From the NCBI RefSeq assembly GCF_025263565.1, contig NZ_CP079865.1, positions 4,774,001 to 4,838,000 on the forward strand: a stretch of 64,000 bases of DNA, given 5' to 3'. This DNA is from Mycobacterium sp. SMC-8. Its GTDB lineage: Bacteria > Actinomycetota > Actinomycetes > Mycobacteriales > Mycobacteriaceae. Positions 49,518 through 60,077 of this stretch are shown piece by piece. Positions within the stretch are counted from its first letter, which is position 1. Each line of letters starts with the position of its first letter. A model generated the notes under the pieces. The model was not told where the DNA came from. It worked only from the letters and a program-made list of their open reading frames with translations, and did no database searches. Made by a program: the position numbers and the translations under genes.

Positions 49518-50642
49518 ATGTCCGAGGGTGCGTTGCTGCCGTCGCTGCGCGTGCTCGACCTGGCGTCCGGGGACGCCGACGCCGTGAGCCGCATCCTGGC
49601 CGACCTCGGCGCCGACGTGCTGAAGATCGAACCCCCGGGTGGGTCCAGGACCCGGACCGCCGCGCCGGCGGTCGACGGCGTCGGGGTCGGGTTCACCGTG
49701 AACAACGCGAACAAGCGATGCGTCCGGCTGGATCCGGGCAGCGGCGCGGACCGCCGACGGCTGACGGACCTCGCTGCCGCGGCCGACATCGTCGTGGAGT
49801 CGGGACATGCCGAATCCGGAAGTGACGGCATCGCAGCGGCTTTCGGACTGTCGGGGCAGGAACTGGCGGCACGGTTCGGGCACCTGGTCGTCGTGTCGGT
49901 CACCGACTTCGGCACCACCGGTCCGTACGCACGGTGGCGCGCCACCGACGCGGTGCTCTACGCGATGTCCTCGGCGCTCTCGCGGACCGGACCGACAACG
50001 GGAACGCCGGTGCTGCCCCCTCGCGGTGTCGCGTCGGGCACCGCGGCGGCGCAGGCGGCCTGGGCCGCACTGGTCGCGTACTTCGACAGATTGCGTTGCG
50101 GCAGGGGAGAATTCATCGACGCCTCGCGCTTCGAGGCCGTCGTGCAGGCGCTGGATCCGCCGTTCGGCACCGAGGGCCAGGCCGTGGTCGGCGTGAAGTC
50201 GCCCGACCGGTTGTGGCGTGGACGGCCACGTAACCAGCAGATCTACCCGATCGTCGAATGCCGTGACGGGCAGGTGCGGCTGTGCCTGCTGTCGCCGCGG
50301 CAGTGGCGGAGTATGTGGGACTGGCTGGGGCGGCCCGAGGAGTTCGCCGGACCGCAGTTCGAGACGATCGCCGCCAGGTATGCCGCGTCGCGCACGCTGA
50401 ACGCCGCCATCGGCGCCCTGTTCGCCACCCAGACCAGGGCCGAGCTCGTCGCGCAGGGCCAGGCCGGGGGGCGCGCTGGTGGTGGACGGCATGCACCACG
50501 GGTACCGGCACGGGCCGGAGTCCGTCGAGATCGCCGAGTGGCGGCACCGGGTCGAGCCTGCGCCGGCGTCCGGAGCCGCCGGCGCCCGTCCGTTCGAGGG
50601 ACTGCGCATCCTCGATCTCGGGGTGATCGTGGCCGGCGGTGA
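49518..50642 (+). CDS. CaiB/BaiF CoA transferase, N-terminal half (frameshifted, Rv1866-like)
   Basis: The first of two type III CoA-transferase domains. Real coding runs from about 49518 to about 50470 (LRVLDLASGDADAVSRILAD, LGADVLKIEPPGG, CGRGEFIDASRFEAVVQAL). After the G6 run at 50466-50471 this frame becomes Arg-rich noise, while the correct continuation appears in the next frame. Removing one G gives QAGGALVVDGMHHGYRHG and a single product of about 751 residues, close to the two-domain Rv1866 of M. tuberculosis. It is either a real inactivating shift or a sequencing error. Confidence 0.75.
   Translation: MSEGALLPSLRVLDLASGDADAVSRILADLGADVLKIEPPGGSRTRTAAPAVDGVGVGFTVNNANKRCVRLDPGSGADRRRLTDLAAAADIVVESGHAESGSDGIAAAFGLSGQELAARFGHLVVVSVTDFGTTGPYARWRATDAVLYAMSSALSRTGPTTGTPVLPPRGVASGTAAAQAAWAALVAYFDRLRCGRGEFIDASRFEAVVQALDPPFGTEGQAVVGVKSPDRLWRGRPRNQQIYPIVECRDGQVRLCLLSPRQWRSMWDWLGRPEEFAGPQFETIAARYAASRTLNAAIGALFATQTRAELVAQGQAGGRAGGGRHAPRVPARAGVRRDRRVAAPGRACAGVRSRRRPSVRGTAHPRSRGDRGRR
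50466..50471 (+). other. G6 homopolymer at the CoA-transferase frameshift
   Basis: Six G residues at 50466-50471 sit exactly where the coding frame moves from that of 49518 to that of 50479. Five G residues would give one continuous two-domain protein. Such runs are prone to slippage in replication and to miscounting in sequencing. Confidence 0.75.
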
Positions 50643-51774
50643 GCTGGGCCGGCTGTTCGCGGATTTCGGCGCCGACGTGATCAAGATCGAGAGCGCGGCT
50701 TATCCGGACGGGTTACGCCAGACCACGCCGGGGACGCTGATGAGCCGGTCGTGGGCGCTCGCGCACCGCAACCAGCGCGGCCTCGGGCTCGATTTGCGCC
50801 ACCCGGCCGGCGCGGCGGTGTTCCGCCGCCTCGTCGGAGGCGCCGACGCGGTGTTCGCGAACTTCCGGCCCGGCACCCTTGCCTCCCTGGGCTTCGGCTA
50901 CGAGCGGCTGCGGGCGCTCAATCCGGGCATCGTGCTGGCCGAGAGCAGCGCGTTCGGCGATCGCGGTCCGTGGAGCGCGCGGATGGGTTACGGGCCGTTG
51001 GTCCGGGCGTCCTCGGGCGTCACGCGGCTGTGGACGTCCCCGGATGCGGCGCCCGGCGCGACCTACGATGCGACCACGGTCTTTCCCGACCACCTCGTCG
51101 GCAGGCTCACCGCGATCGCCGCGCTGGCCACCCTGATCCGGCGCGCGTTGACCGGCGGGACCGGCGGTCATGTCCACATCTCCCAGGCCGAGGCCGCGAT
51201 GAGTCAGCTGGCCGAACACTTCGCTGTCGAAACGGCTACCGGTGCAGGCCTTCCCGTCCGTCTCGGCGAGGACATGGACGCGGTGTTCCCGTGCGCCGGG
51301 GACGACGAGTGGTGTGTGATCTCGCTGCGCACCGCGGCACACCGTGCGACGCTGGCGGACCTGCTCGGGATCCCGCGATTGCCCGACGACCGAGCCGCAC
51401 TCATCGACGCGGTGTCGCGGTGGACCCGCAGCCGCACCAACATCGGCGTCGCCCGGCGCCTGCAGGAGGCGGGAATCCCCGCCGCGCCCATGTACCGCGC
51501 GGCCGATGTTCTCGCCGACCCGCAGATCCGGGCCCGGAAGCTGTTGCGCCCGATGACCCATCCGCTGGTCGAGCCGGTGATGCCGGCCGAGACCGCGCCG
51601 GCGCCTTTGGCCCGGATCCCACGCGCCGGTTCGGGCCCGGCTCCCATGCCGGGCGAGCACACCGCCGAGATCTGCCGGGACGTGCTCGGCATGACCCCCG
51701 CGCACGTCGACGACCTGGTCGCCGCCGGCGCGTTGTTCACCCATCAGCCCATTGAGCGAAAGGCCCCCGCCTAG
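50479..51774 (+). CDS. CaiB/BaiF CoA transferase, C-terminal half (frameshifted, Rv1866-like)
   Basis: The open frame codes 431 residues. It starts with the linker MVDGMHHGYRHG, then a complete second type III CoA-transferase domain: FEGLRILDLGVIVAGGELGR, FADFGADVIKIESAAYPDG, NQRGLGLDLRHPAG and the C-terminal LQEAGIPAAPMYRAADVLAD. The ATG at 50479 is probably internal to the intact gene rather than a natural start. It is followed with no gap by the thiolase-like gene, matching the Rv1866-Rv1867 pair. The substrate may be a steroid- or fatty-acid-derived CoA ester; this is not provable here. Confidence 0.78.
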   Translation: MVDGMHHGYRHGPESVEIAEWRHRVEPAPASGAAGARPFEGLRILDLGVIVAGGELGRLFADFGADVIKIESAAYPDGLRQTTPGTLMSRSWALAHRNQRGLGLDLRHPAGAAVFRRLVGGADAVFANFRPGTLASLGFGYERLRALNPGIVLAESSAFGDRGPWSARMGYGPLVRASSGVTRLWTSPDAAPGATYDATTVFPDHLVGRLTAIAALATLIRRALTGGTGGHVHISQAEAAMSQLAEHFAVETATGAGLPVRLGEDMDAVFPCAGDDEWCVISLRTAAHRATLADLLGIPRLPDDRAALIDAVSRWTRSRTNIGVARRLQEAGIPAAPMYRAADVLADPQIRARKLLRPMTHPLVEPVMPAETAPAPLARIPRAGSGPAPMPGEHTAEICRDVLGMTPAHVDDLVAAGALFTHQPIERKAPA

Positions 51775-53250
51775 ATGCCCATCGATCCCAGGACGCCCGT
51801 CCTCGTCGGCTACGGCCAGGTCAACCAGCACGAGGAGGATCCCGGCGTCGAGCCCATCGACCTGATGGCCGCGGCGGCCCGCGAGGCGGCCGACCCCCGG
51901 GTCCTGGAGGCCGTCGACGCGGTCCGCGTCGTCAATCTGCTGTCCTGGCGCTACCGCGACCCCGGACTACTGCTGGCGCAACGCATCGGGGCCGACAAGG
52001 CGACGACGCGCTATACCGGCATCGGGGGCAACGTGCCGCAGACCCTGGTGAACCTGGCGTGCCTGGACATTCAGCAGGGCCGGGCCGACGTGGTGCTGAT
52101 CGCCGGCGCCGAGACGTGGCGTACCCGGACCCGGCTGCGCGCCGCGGGCCGCAAACCGGCGTGGACCAAGCAGGACGAATCGGTGCCGGTGCCGCCAGGG
52201 GCCGACGAGGGCGTGCCGATGGCGGGCCCGTCCGACATGCGGATCAACCTGGACCGACCGGCCTACGTCTACCCGATGTTCGAGCAGGCGGTGCGCATCG
52301 CCGCCGGGGAATCACCCGACGAGCATCGCAGGCGCATCGGAGGGTTGTGGTCGCAGTTCTCGGCGGTGGCCGCGGACAATCCGCATGCGTGGAGCCGCGA
52401 CGCGTTGACCGCCGAGGAGATCTGGCAGCCGTCGCCGAAGAACCGGATGATCAGCTGGCCGTACACCAAGCTGATGAACTCCAACAACATGGTCGATCAG
52501 GGGGCGGTGCTGATCCTGGCCTCGGCCGAGAAGGCCCGGTATCTCCAGATCCCTACCGAGCGTTGGGTTTTCCCCTACGCCGGAGCGGACTCCCACGACA
52601 CCTACGCCATCGCCGAGCGGGCCGAGTTCCACACCTCGCCGGCCATCCGCATCGCGGGCCGGCGGGCGCTGGAACTGGCCGGCACCACCGTCGACGACAT
52701 CGACCTGATCGACGTGTACTCGTGCTTCCCGTCAGCTGTCCAGGTGGCCGCCGCCGAGCTGGGCCTGCCGGTCGGGGATCCGGCGCGGCCGCTGACGGTC
52801 ACCGGCGGCCTGACGTTCGCGGGCGGACCGTGGAACAACTACGTCACCCACTCGATCGCGACGATGGCCGAGCGGCTCGCCGCCGAACCCGGACGCCGCG
52901 GCCTGATCACCGCCAACGGCGGCTACCTGACCAAGCACAGCTTCGGCGTGTACGGCACCGAGCCGCCGTCACATGAATTTCGTTGGCAGGACGTGCAATC
53001 CGAGGTCGACCGGGAGCCGACCCGCCGCGCCGCGGTGGAGTGGACCGGGGTCGGCACCGTCGAGTCCTGGACCACACCGGTCGACCGCGACGGCGCACCG
53101 GAGAAAGCGTTCCTGGCGGTGCGCACGCCCGACGACGCCCGGGCGCTGGCGGTGATCACCGACCCTGCAGGCGCCGAGGTCACGGTGCGTGAGGACATCG
53201 CCGGCGCCGCGGTGCGGGTGCACCCGGACGGTACCGCGTCGCTGGAATAG
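51775..53250 (+). CDS. thiolase-like acetyl-CoA acetyltransferase (Rv1867-like)
   Basis: This SCP2/thiolase-like protein has 491 residues. The thiolase fold is visible (PVLVGYGQVNQHEEDPG, DVVLIAGAETWRTRTRLR, LIDVYSCFPSAVQVAAAELG, ITANGGYLTKHSFGVYG). The position of the nucleophilic Cys reads GGNVPQTLVN without Cys, and the usual CxG loop is replaced by NGGYLTKH, so classical thiolase chemistry is doubtful. The ATG is directly after the CoA-transferase stop, so the two are co-translated. The C-terminal ~100 residues form an added OB-like region. It is probably a partner of the CoA transferase in acyl-CoA metabolism. Confidence 0.85.
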   Translation: MPIDPRTPVLVGYGQVNQHEEDPGVEPIDLMAAAAREAADPRVLEAVDAVRVVNLLSWRYRDPGLLLAQRIGADKATTRYTGIGGNVPQTLVNLACLDIQQGRADVVLIAGAETWRTRTRLRAAGRKPAWTKQDESVPVPPGADEGVPMAGPSDMRINLDRPAYVYPMFEQAVRIAAGESPDEHRRRIGGLWSQFSAVAADNPHAWSRDALTAEEIWQPSPKNRMISWPYTKLMNSNNMVDQGAVLILASAEKARYLQIPTERWVFPYAGADSHDTYAIAERAEFHTSPAIRIAGRRALELAGTTVDDIDLIDVYSCFPSAVQVAAAELGLPVGDPARPLTVTGGLTFAGGPWNNYVTHSIATMAERLAAEPGRRGLITANGGYLTKHSFGVYGTEPPSHEFRWQDVQSEVDREPTRRAAVEWTGVGTVESWTTPVDRDGAPEKAFLAVRTPDDARALAVITDPAGAEVTVREDIAGAAVRVHPDGTASLE

Positions 53251-53267
53251 GCATGGGGTAACCCTGG

Positions 53268-53867
53268 TCACGGGGCGTCGGCGGGCACATCGGTGTACCG
53301 CGGCACGTAGGTGTCCGCCGAGAAGGTGAAACCCTTGCCGCTGGTCTCAGAGAGACACGAAATACCGGTCGCCTCTTGCACATTGCACCGGAATCCGGCC
53401 GCGGCGAGGATCCGGTTGAACGGCAGCGCGGTCGCCGGCTCGGAGTCGAGGCCGAACGCGGGCGCCTCCAGCGCGATGAAACTCGGGTCGGAGTCACGGT
53501 CCACCACGACGGCGTTCGGTGTGCCGGGTTCGCCGTCGTCGCCGGGTACCTCCTCGGGTGCCGCGCTGACCCCGATACTCGCGGCGTTCTGCGCGTTCTG
53601 ACAACCCGCCCGCACGCGGGGAACGATCGCACACTCCCACCGCCCGCTCGGGGAGGTGAAGTAGTAACCGGTCCGGCCGTCGACCTCGGCGAGGAAGTCG
53701 TGGGCGTTGGCCAGGTGGGCATTGCTGGGTCTGGTGGTCGAGGTCGGGGACTGCGCAGCGGGAGCTGGGGGCCGGGTTCCGTCGTCGGTGGTGATCACGG
53801 TCGGACCGGAGCAGGCGGCGCCGGCGACGACGAGCACGGGCAGCGTGGCGCGGAGAAGGGGATGCAT
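53268..53867 (-). CDS. hypothetical exported or lipid-anchored protein
   Basis: The product has 199 residues from ATG 53867, chosen because a short hydrophobic signal (HPLLRATLPVLVVAGAAC) then begins at once. The Cys19 context GAAC is only a partial lipobox. A Thr/Pro/Ser-rich linker (about 30-55) precedes a compact domain with Cys residues (WECAIV, AGCQNAQN, FRCNVQEATGISC) that could form two disulfides. I do not recognise the family. Its 5' end lies 35 bases past the stop of the upstream HhH protein gene on the same strand. Confidence 0.6.
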   Translation of the reverse strand: MHPLLRATLPVLVVAGAACSGPTVITTDDGTRPPAPAAQSPTSTTRPSNAHLANAHDFLAEVDGRTGYYFTSPSGRWECAIVPRVRAGCQNAQNAASIGVSAAPEEVPGDDGEPGTPNAVVVDRDSDPSFIALEAPAFGLDSEPATALPFNRILAAAGFRCNVQEATGISCLSETSGKGFTFSADTYVPRYTDVPADAP

Positions 53868-53901
53868 GTCGGTGTCCAAGCCTGCCATGCCCGGCGGTCG
53901 C

Positions 53902-54540
53902 TCATCGCAGTTCGTCACGCAGTTCGCCGTCGAGTGACACCCGCACCAGCGCGGCGGCCAGGTTCGCGGCCCGCCTCGGCGCCAGCGCCGCCAGCCGGTC
54001 CGGGTCGCGCGGCAGTCCCAGCGCGGCCGCCGCGGTGACCGCCCGATCGTCGAAGTAGGGCCGCACCCAGGTCCAGGTGTCCTGGATCTCGCGCAGGAAG
54101 ATGTCGGCGCCGGTGTCGCCGATGCCTTTGAACCGGGTCAGCAGGTGCTTGGTCTTGTCGGGGTCACGGCCGGCGGCGACGGCCATCCGCCGCAGGTCGC
54201 CCGCGTAGTCTTGGTCGATCATCGTGGCGATGTCGACCGCACGGGTGGCAGAACTCTCGTCGTAGCGGACGTAGCGGGCCCGTCCGAACGCATGGATCAG
54301 CGCCGACCGCTCGGCGTCGCGCACGGCACGCGGGGTGCGCAGCCCGGCGCGGAACATCTCGCGGGCCGCCCGGGTGGCGATGGCGGCGTCGATCGGCTTG
54401 CTGGCGAGCATGCACAGCAACAGCAGCTGGAACAGCGGCATCGGTTTGTCCCGCAGCCGGATCCCGGCCTCCTCGGCGTACGTGGTTCCGGCGCGGCCGA
54501 GTAGACGCTCGACGAGTTGTTCCTGTGCCGACGTGGCCAT
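53902..54540 (-). CDS. HhH-GPD DNA glycosylase-like protein
   Basis: This helical protein of 212 residues has a helix-hairpin-helix motif (LTRFKGIGDTGADIFLREI, about 134-152) as in endonuclease III-type base excision enzymes. The catalytic Lys of EndoIII is not obvious, and the C-terminal [4Fe-4S] Cys cluster is absent; Asp165 or Asp166 after the HhH (PYFDDRAV) is a candidate catalytic acid. It may recognise damaged bases. It is transcribed with the downstream hypothetical and lies downstream of lon. Confidence 0.72.
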   Translation of the reverse strand: MATSAQEQLVERLLGRAGTTYAEEAGIRLRDKPMPLFQLLLLCMLASKPIDAAIATRAAREMFRAGLRTPRAVRDAERSALIHAFGRARYVRYDESSATRAVDIATMIDQDYAGDLRRMAVAAGRDPDKTKHLLTRFKGIGDTGADIFLREIQDTWTWVRPYFDDRAVTAAAALGLPRDPDRLAALAPRRAANLAAALVRVSLDGELRDELR

Positions 54541-54593
54541 GCCGGCACGGCTTTCCCGAATCCACTCCGCGGAAACCCCCGCCGGTGGCCGCC

Positions 54594-56954
54594 CTAGGCG
54601 GCGGCCACCTGCGTGTCGCCCGCCGGCGCCAAGGCCTGCGCGACGATCTCGGCGACGTCGGTCATCGGACGCACGTCCAGCGCCTCGAGCACCTCGGCCG
54701 GCACGTCGTCGAGGTCGGCCTCGTTGCGGTGCGGGATGAACACCGTCGACAATCCGGCCCGCTGCGCAGCCAGCAGCTTCTGCTTGACTCCGCCGATCGG
54801 CAGCACTCGCCCGTTCAGCGTGACCTCGCCGGTCATGCCGACATCGGCGCGCACCTGCCGACCGGTGGCCATCGACACCAGCGCCGTCACCATCGTCACG
54901 CCGGCCGACGGACCGTCCTTGGGCACCGCGCCCGCGGGCACGTGCACATGGATCCGGCGGTCCAGCGCCTTCGGGTCGACGCCGAGTTGCGCCGCGTGCG
55001 AGCGGACGTAGGACAGCGCGATCTGCGCGGACTCCTTCATCACGTCGCCCAGCTGACCGGTCAGCTGCAACCCTGGCTCTCCGTCAGTGGCGCCCGCCTC
55101 GATATAGAGGACGTCGCCACCCAGGCCGGTGACCGCCAGCCCGGTCGCGACGCCGGGCACCGCCGTGCGTTCGGCCGATTCCGGCAAGAACCGCGGACGG
55201 CCCAGGTACTCGACGAGATCCGGCTCGTCGACGACGATCGGCCCGGGTTCGGAACCCTCCTGTGCTCCTCGCACGCGCGCCGCCAGCTTGGTGGTGACCT
55301 TGCGCAGCGCCTTGGCCAGGAGCCGTTCGTACTGCCGCACACCGGGCTCACGGGTGTAGTCCGCGGCGATCTTACGCAGCGCGGCCTCCGTGATCGTGAC
55401 CTCGTCAGTCGTCAGCGCGGCCCGTTCGGACTGTCGCGGCAGCAGGAAGTCACGTGCGATCGCGAGCTTGTCATCGGCGGTGTACCCGTCGATCTCGACG
55501 AGCTCCATGCGGTCGAGCAGTGCCTGCGGGATGTTCTCGATCACGTTGGCCGTGGCCAGGAACACCACGTCGGACAGATCCAGATCCAGATCCAGGTAGT
55601 GGTCCCGGAACGTGTGGTTCTGCGCAGGATCGAGCACCTCCAGCAGTGCGGCCGCCGGGTCGCCCCGGTAGTCGGAGCCGACCTTGTCGATCTCGTCCAG
55701 CAGCACAACGGGATTCATCGATCCCGCCTCGCCGATGGCCCGCACGATCCGGCCGGGTAACGCGCCGACATAGGTGCGGCGGTGCCCACGGATCTCGGCT
55801 TCGTCGCGCACACCGCCCAGGGCGACCCGCACGAACTTACGGCCCAACGCGCGGGCGACAGACTCACCGAGCGACGTCTTGCCGACACCGGGCGGACCGG
55901 CCAGCACCATCACCGCACCGGAGCCGCGACCGCCGACGACGGACATTCCGCGCTGAGCGCGGCGGGCCCGCACAGCCAGGTATTCGACGATGCGGTCCTT
56001 CACGTCGTCGAGCCCGTGGTGATCGGCGTCGAGGATCTCTCGGGCCATCGTCAGATCGGACGAGTCCTCCGTGACGACGTTCCACGGCAGGTCCAGCACG
56101 GTGTCGAGCCAGGTGCGGATCCAACCGCCCTCGGGGCTCTGCTCGCTGGACCTTTCCAGCTTCCCGACCTCGCGCAGCGCGGCCTCGCGCACCTTCTCCG
56201 GCAGGTCGGCGGCTTCCACCCGGGCCCGGTAGTCATCGGAACCGTCGGGCTCGCCTTCGCCGAGCTCCTTGCGGATCGCGGCCAGCTGCTGGCGCAGCAG
56301 GAATTCCTTCTGCTGCTTGTCCATTCCGGCGCGGACGTCCTCGGCGATCTTGTCGTTGACCTCGACCTCGGCCAGCTGGGACCCGGTCCAGTCGATGAGC
56401 TGACGCAGCCGGGCGTCCACATCCGCGGTCTCCAGCAACTCCCGCTTCTGCACGTCGCTCAGATACGACGCGTAGCCGGCGGTGTCGGCGAGCGCGGACG
56501 GGTCGGTGATCTTGTTGACCACGTCGACGATCTGCCAGGCCTCACGGCGCTGCAGCATCGCCAGCAGCAGCTTCTTGTATTCGGCGGCGAGCGCCCTGGT
56601 GGCGTCGGTGACTTCCGCCTCGGCCACTTCCTCGATGAACACCCAGAGCGCGGTGCCGGGGCCTGTGGTCCCGGATCCGATGTGGGCACGCTTCTCACCC
56701 CGCACCACCGCGGCCGCTCCGCCGCCCGGAACCCGGCCGACCTGCACCACCGACGCGAGTACGCCGGAGGTGGGGTAGCGGTCGTCCAGCCGCGGTGCGA
56801 TCAAGAGCTTGCCGGTCTCGCTGGCCTGCGCGGCATCCACCGCGGCACGCGCGGCGTCGTCGAGCTCGATCTGCACCACCATGCCGGGCAGCACGATCGG
56901 CTCGCTTGCGAAGAGGACCGGTACGGCCCCCGGCGTATGTATAGCTTCAGGCAC
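54594..56954 (-). CDS. lon: ATP-dependent protease Lon
   Basis: The product has 786 residues from GTG 56954 (GGAGG upstream). An N-terminal substrate-binding domain with coiled coil (about 1-310) is followed by an AAA+ module with Walker A GPPGVGKTS and Walker B VVLLDEIDK, and the protease domain with Ser683 (PKDGPSAG) and Lys726 (GGVKQK), the expected dyad at the expected 43-residue spacing. It degrades misfolded and regulatory proteins. M. tuberculosis lacks lon, while M. smegmatis has it. A HAIR-like dyad 13-33 bases upstream of the start suggests control by HspR. Confidence 0.96.
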   Translation of the reverse strand: MPEAIHTPGAVPVLFASEPIVLPGMVVQIELDDAARAAVDAAQASETGKLLIAPRLDDRYPTSGVLASVVQVGRVPGGGAAAVVRGEKRAHIGSGTTGPGTALWVFIEEVAEAEVTDATRALAAEYKKLLLAMLQRREAWQIVDVVNKITDPSALADTAGYASYLSDVQKRELLETADVDARLRQLIDWTGSQLAEVEVNDKIAEDVRAGMDKQQKEFLLRQQLAAIRKELGEGEPDGSDDYRARVEAADLPEKVREAALREVGKLERSSEQSPEGGWIRTWLDTVLDLPWNVVTEDSSDLTMAREILDADHHGLDDVKDRIVEYLAVRARRAQRGMSVVGGRGSGAVMVLAGPPGVGKTSLGESVARALGRKFVRVALGGVRDEAEIRGHRRTYVGALPGRIVRAIGEAGSMNPVVLLDEIDKVGSDYRGDPAAALLEVLDPAQNHTFRDHYLDLDLDLSDVVFLATANVIENIPQALLDRMELVEIDGYTADDKLAIARDFLLPRQSERAALTTDEVTITEAALRKIAADYTREPGVRQYERLLAKALRKVTTKLAARVRGAQEGSEPGPIVVDEPDLVEYLGRPRFLPESAERTAVPGVATGLAVTGLGGDVLYIEAGATDGEPGLQLTGQLGDVMKESAQIALSYVRSHAAQLGVDPKALDRRIHVHVPAGAVPKDGPSAGVTMVTALVSMATGRQVRADVGMTGEVTLNGRVLPIGGVKQKLLAAQRAGLSTVFIPHRNEADLDDVPAEVLEALDVRPMTDVAEIVAQALAPAGDTQVAAA

Positions 56955-56966
56955 TAAACCTCCAAA

Positions 56967-56987
56967 GTTGAACCTTATGCGCTCAAC
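56967..56987 (-). promoter_or_regulatory. HAIR-like HspR operator upstream of lon
   Basis: Read on the minus strand the site is GTTGA-N11-TCAAC inside GGTTGAGCGCATAAGG. The HspR inverted repeat consensus CTTGAGT-N7-ACTCAAG has TTGA-N11-TCAA, the same symmetry and spacing. It lies 13-33 bases upstream of the GTG start. In Streptomyces lon is part of the HspR regulon, which supports the call. Confidence 0.6.
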
Positions 56988-57087
56988 CTTGTGGGCGGTG
57001 GTTTTGTTCCCGCCCCGTGCCGTCCCCCGGTCTGACCACCCGCACGGGTGATGCCGTGCCGCACCTGCCCGGGTAGATCTGTGCGGT

Positions 57088-58365
57088 ATGCCCCCATGGC
57101 GTTTGCGCGATTTCCACGACGACGACCTCGACCGGGCGATCTCGGTCTGGGACCAGAGCCGCGAACCGGGGGAACCGCCGCCGGCGTTCCCGGTCTCAGA
57201 GGTGATCGCGGCCGCCCGCTCGGGGCAGCCAGCCGTCGTCGCGGTCGTCGGCGATCAACTGGTGGGTATGGCCGTCGCGCAGGTCACGGGTGATCGGGCC
57301 TGGATCTCGATGATGGCGCTGAGCGAGCGATGGCGTGGCCGCGGCATCGGCAGCGCGCTGATCGCCGAGTTGGAGGTGCGCCTACGGACGCTGGGAGCGC
57401 GACGCATCAGTGGACTGTTGCATGCCGAGGCCACGGGCACAGCCGCGCTGCGCAATTCGGGATACACCGAACGCTCCGACCTGTGCTTCTTCGAGAAGAT
57501 CGATCACGTCGGGGCCTCAGATGCCGGCCTGCTGTCCGCGCTGGGCGGTCAGCTGATGGGTCCGGGGCTGTGGGAGGGCATGGCGGGCATGGAAACCGAG
57601 AAGCGCTTGATCGAGCGCCGGATCGTGTTGCCGCTGGCCCAGCCGGATCTGGCGGAGCGATACGGCGTGTCGCCGCCTAAGGCCGTCATTCTGTTCGGTC
57701 CGCCGGGAACGGGAAAGACCAGTTTCGCCAAAGCGGTTGCCGGCCGCCTGGGCTGGCCATTCGTCGAGATCTTCCCCTCCCGGCTGGCCGCCCCGGACGT
57801 CGCGATGCCCACCGCGCTGCGGGAGGTGTTCACCAACCTCAACGAACTCGACTCCGCCGTGGTTTTCATCGACGAGGTCGAGGAGATCGCGGGATCGCGC
57901 TCAGGGATCCCGTCTGACCCCGCCCACGGGGTCACCAACGAGCTGCTCAAACTGATCCCGACGTTCCGTCAGCACGACGAGCGGCTGCTGATCTGCGCGA
58001 CGAACTCGGTGCGCTCCCTGGACTCGGCGTTTCTACGTCCCGGCCGATTCGACTACATCATCCCGGTCGGTCCGCCGGATGACGCCGCGCGCACGGCGAT
58101 CTGGAATCGCTACCTCGGTGTCAACGCCGCCACCGTCGCTGTCGACGAGCTCGTCGAGGCCACTCACATGTTCACCCCGGCTGACATCGAATTCGCGGCC
58201 CGAAAGGGCGCCCAGTGCGCCTTCGAGCGTGAGATCGAACACCGGCGCGGCGAACCTGCGTGCACCGCCGACTACTTGGCCGCGATCGCCGAGACCCGAC
58301 CGACGCTCACCGACGCGATGCTCGACGAGTTCGGCGAGGACATCGACGTCCGGACACGGCTATGA
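57088..58365 (+). CDS. GNAT acetyltransferase-AAA+ ATPase fusion
   Basis: The product has 425 residues. Residues 1-140 form a GNAT domain with the acetyl-CoA loop RWRGRGIGSA (81-90). Residues about 165-425 are a classical AAA ATPase: Walker A GPPGTGKT (204-211), Walker B VVFIDE (258-263), sensor-1 ATN (304-306), and the Arg-finger-type RPGRFD (317-322), all intact, so a hexameric ring is expected. No protease or substrate-receptor domain is attached. It is divergent from lon with 133 bases between starts. It may couple lysine acetylation to protein remodelling; this is inference. Confidence 0.85.
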   Translation: MPPWRLRDFHDDDLDRAISVWDQSREPGEPPPAFPVSEVIAAARSGQPAVVAVVGDQLVGMAVAQVTGDRAWISMMALSERWRGRGIGSALIAELEVRLRTLGARRISGLLHAEATGTAALRNSGYTERSDLCFFEKIDHVGASDAGLLSALGGQLMGPGLWEGMAGMETEKRLIERRIVLPLAQPDLAERYGVSPPKAVILFGPPGTGKTSFAKAVAGRLGWPFVEIFPSRLAAPDVAMPTALREVFTNLNELDSAVVFIDEVEEIAGSRSGIPSDPAHGVTNELLKLIPTFRQHDERLLICATNSVRSLDSAFLRPGRFDYIIPVGPPDDAARTAIWNRYLGVNAATVAVDELVEATHMFTPADIEFAARKGAQCAFEREIEHRRGEPACTADYLAAIAETRPTLTDAMLDEFGEDIDVRTRL

Positions 58366-58380
58366 CCGGTGACCCGACGG

Positions 58381-58419
58381 CAGAGAGCCTGCCGCTCGGG
58401 GGAAACGGCAGGCTCTCTG
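58381..58419. terminator. bidirectional terminator between convergent genes
   Basis: CAGAGAGCCTGCCG (58381-58394) pairs perfectly with CGGCAGGCTCTCTG (58406-58419) over an 11-base loop. It sits 16 bases after the GNAT-AAA stop and 17 bases after the antigen 85 stop on the other strand, so it can serve both. Confidence 0.85.
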
Positions 58420-58435
58420 GGTGTGGGGTGGGTGG

Positions 58436-60074
<1,639 letters not shown>

Positions 60075-60077
60075 CCT

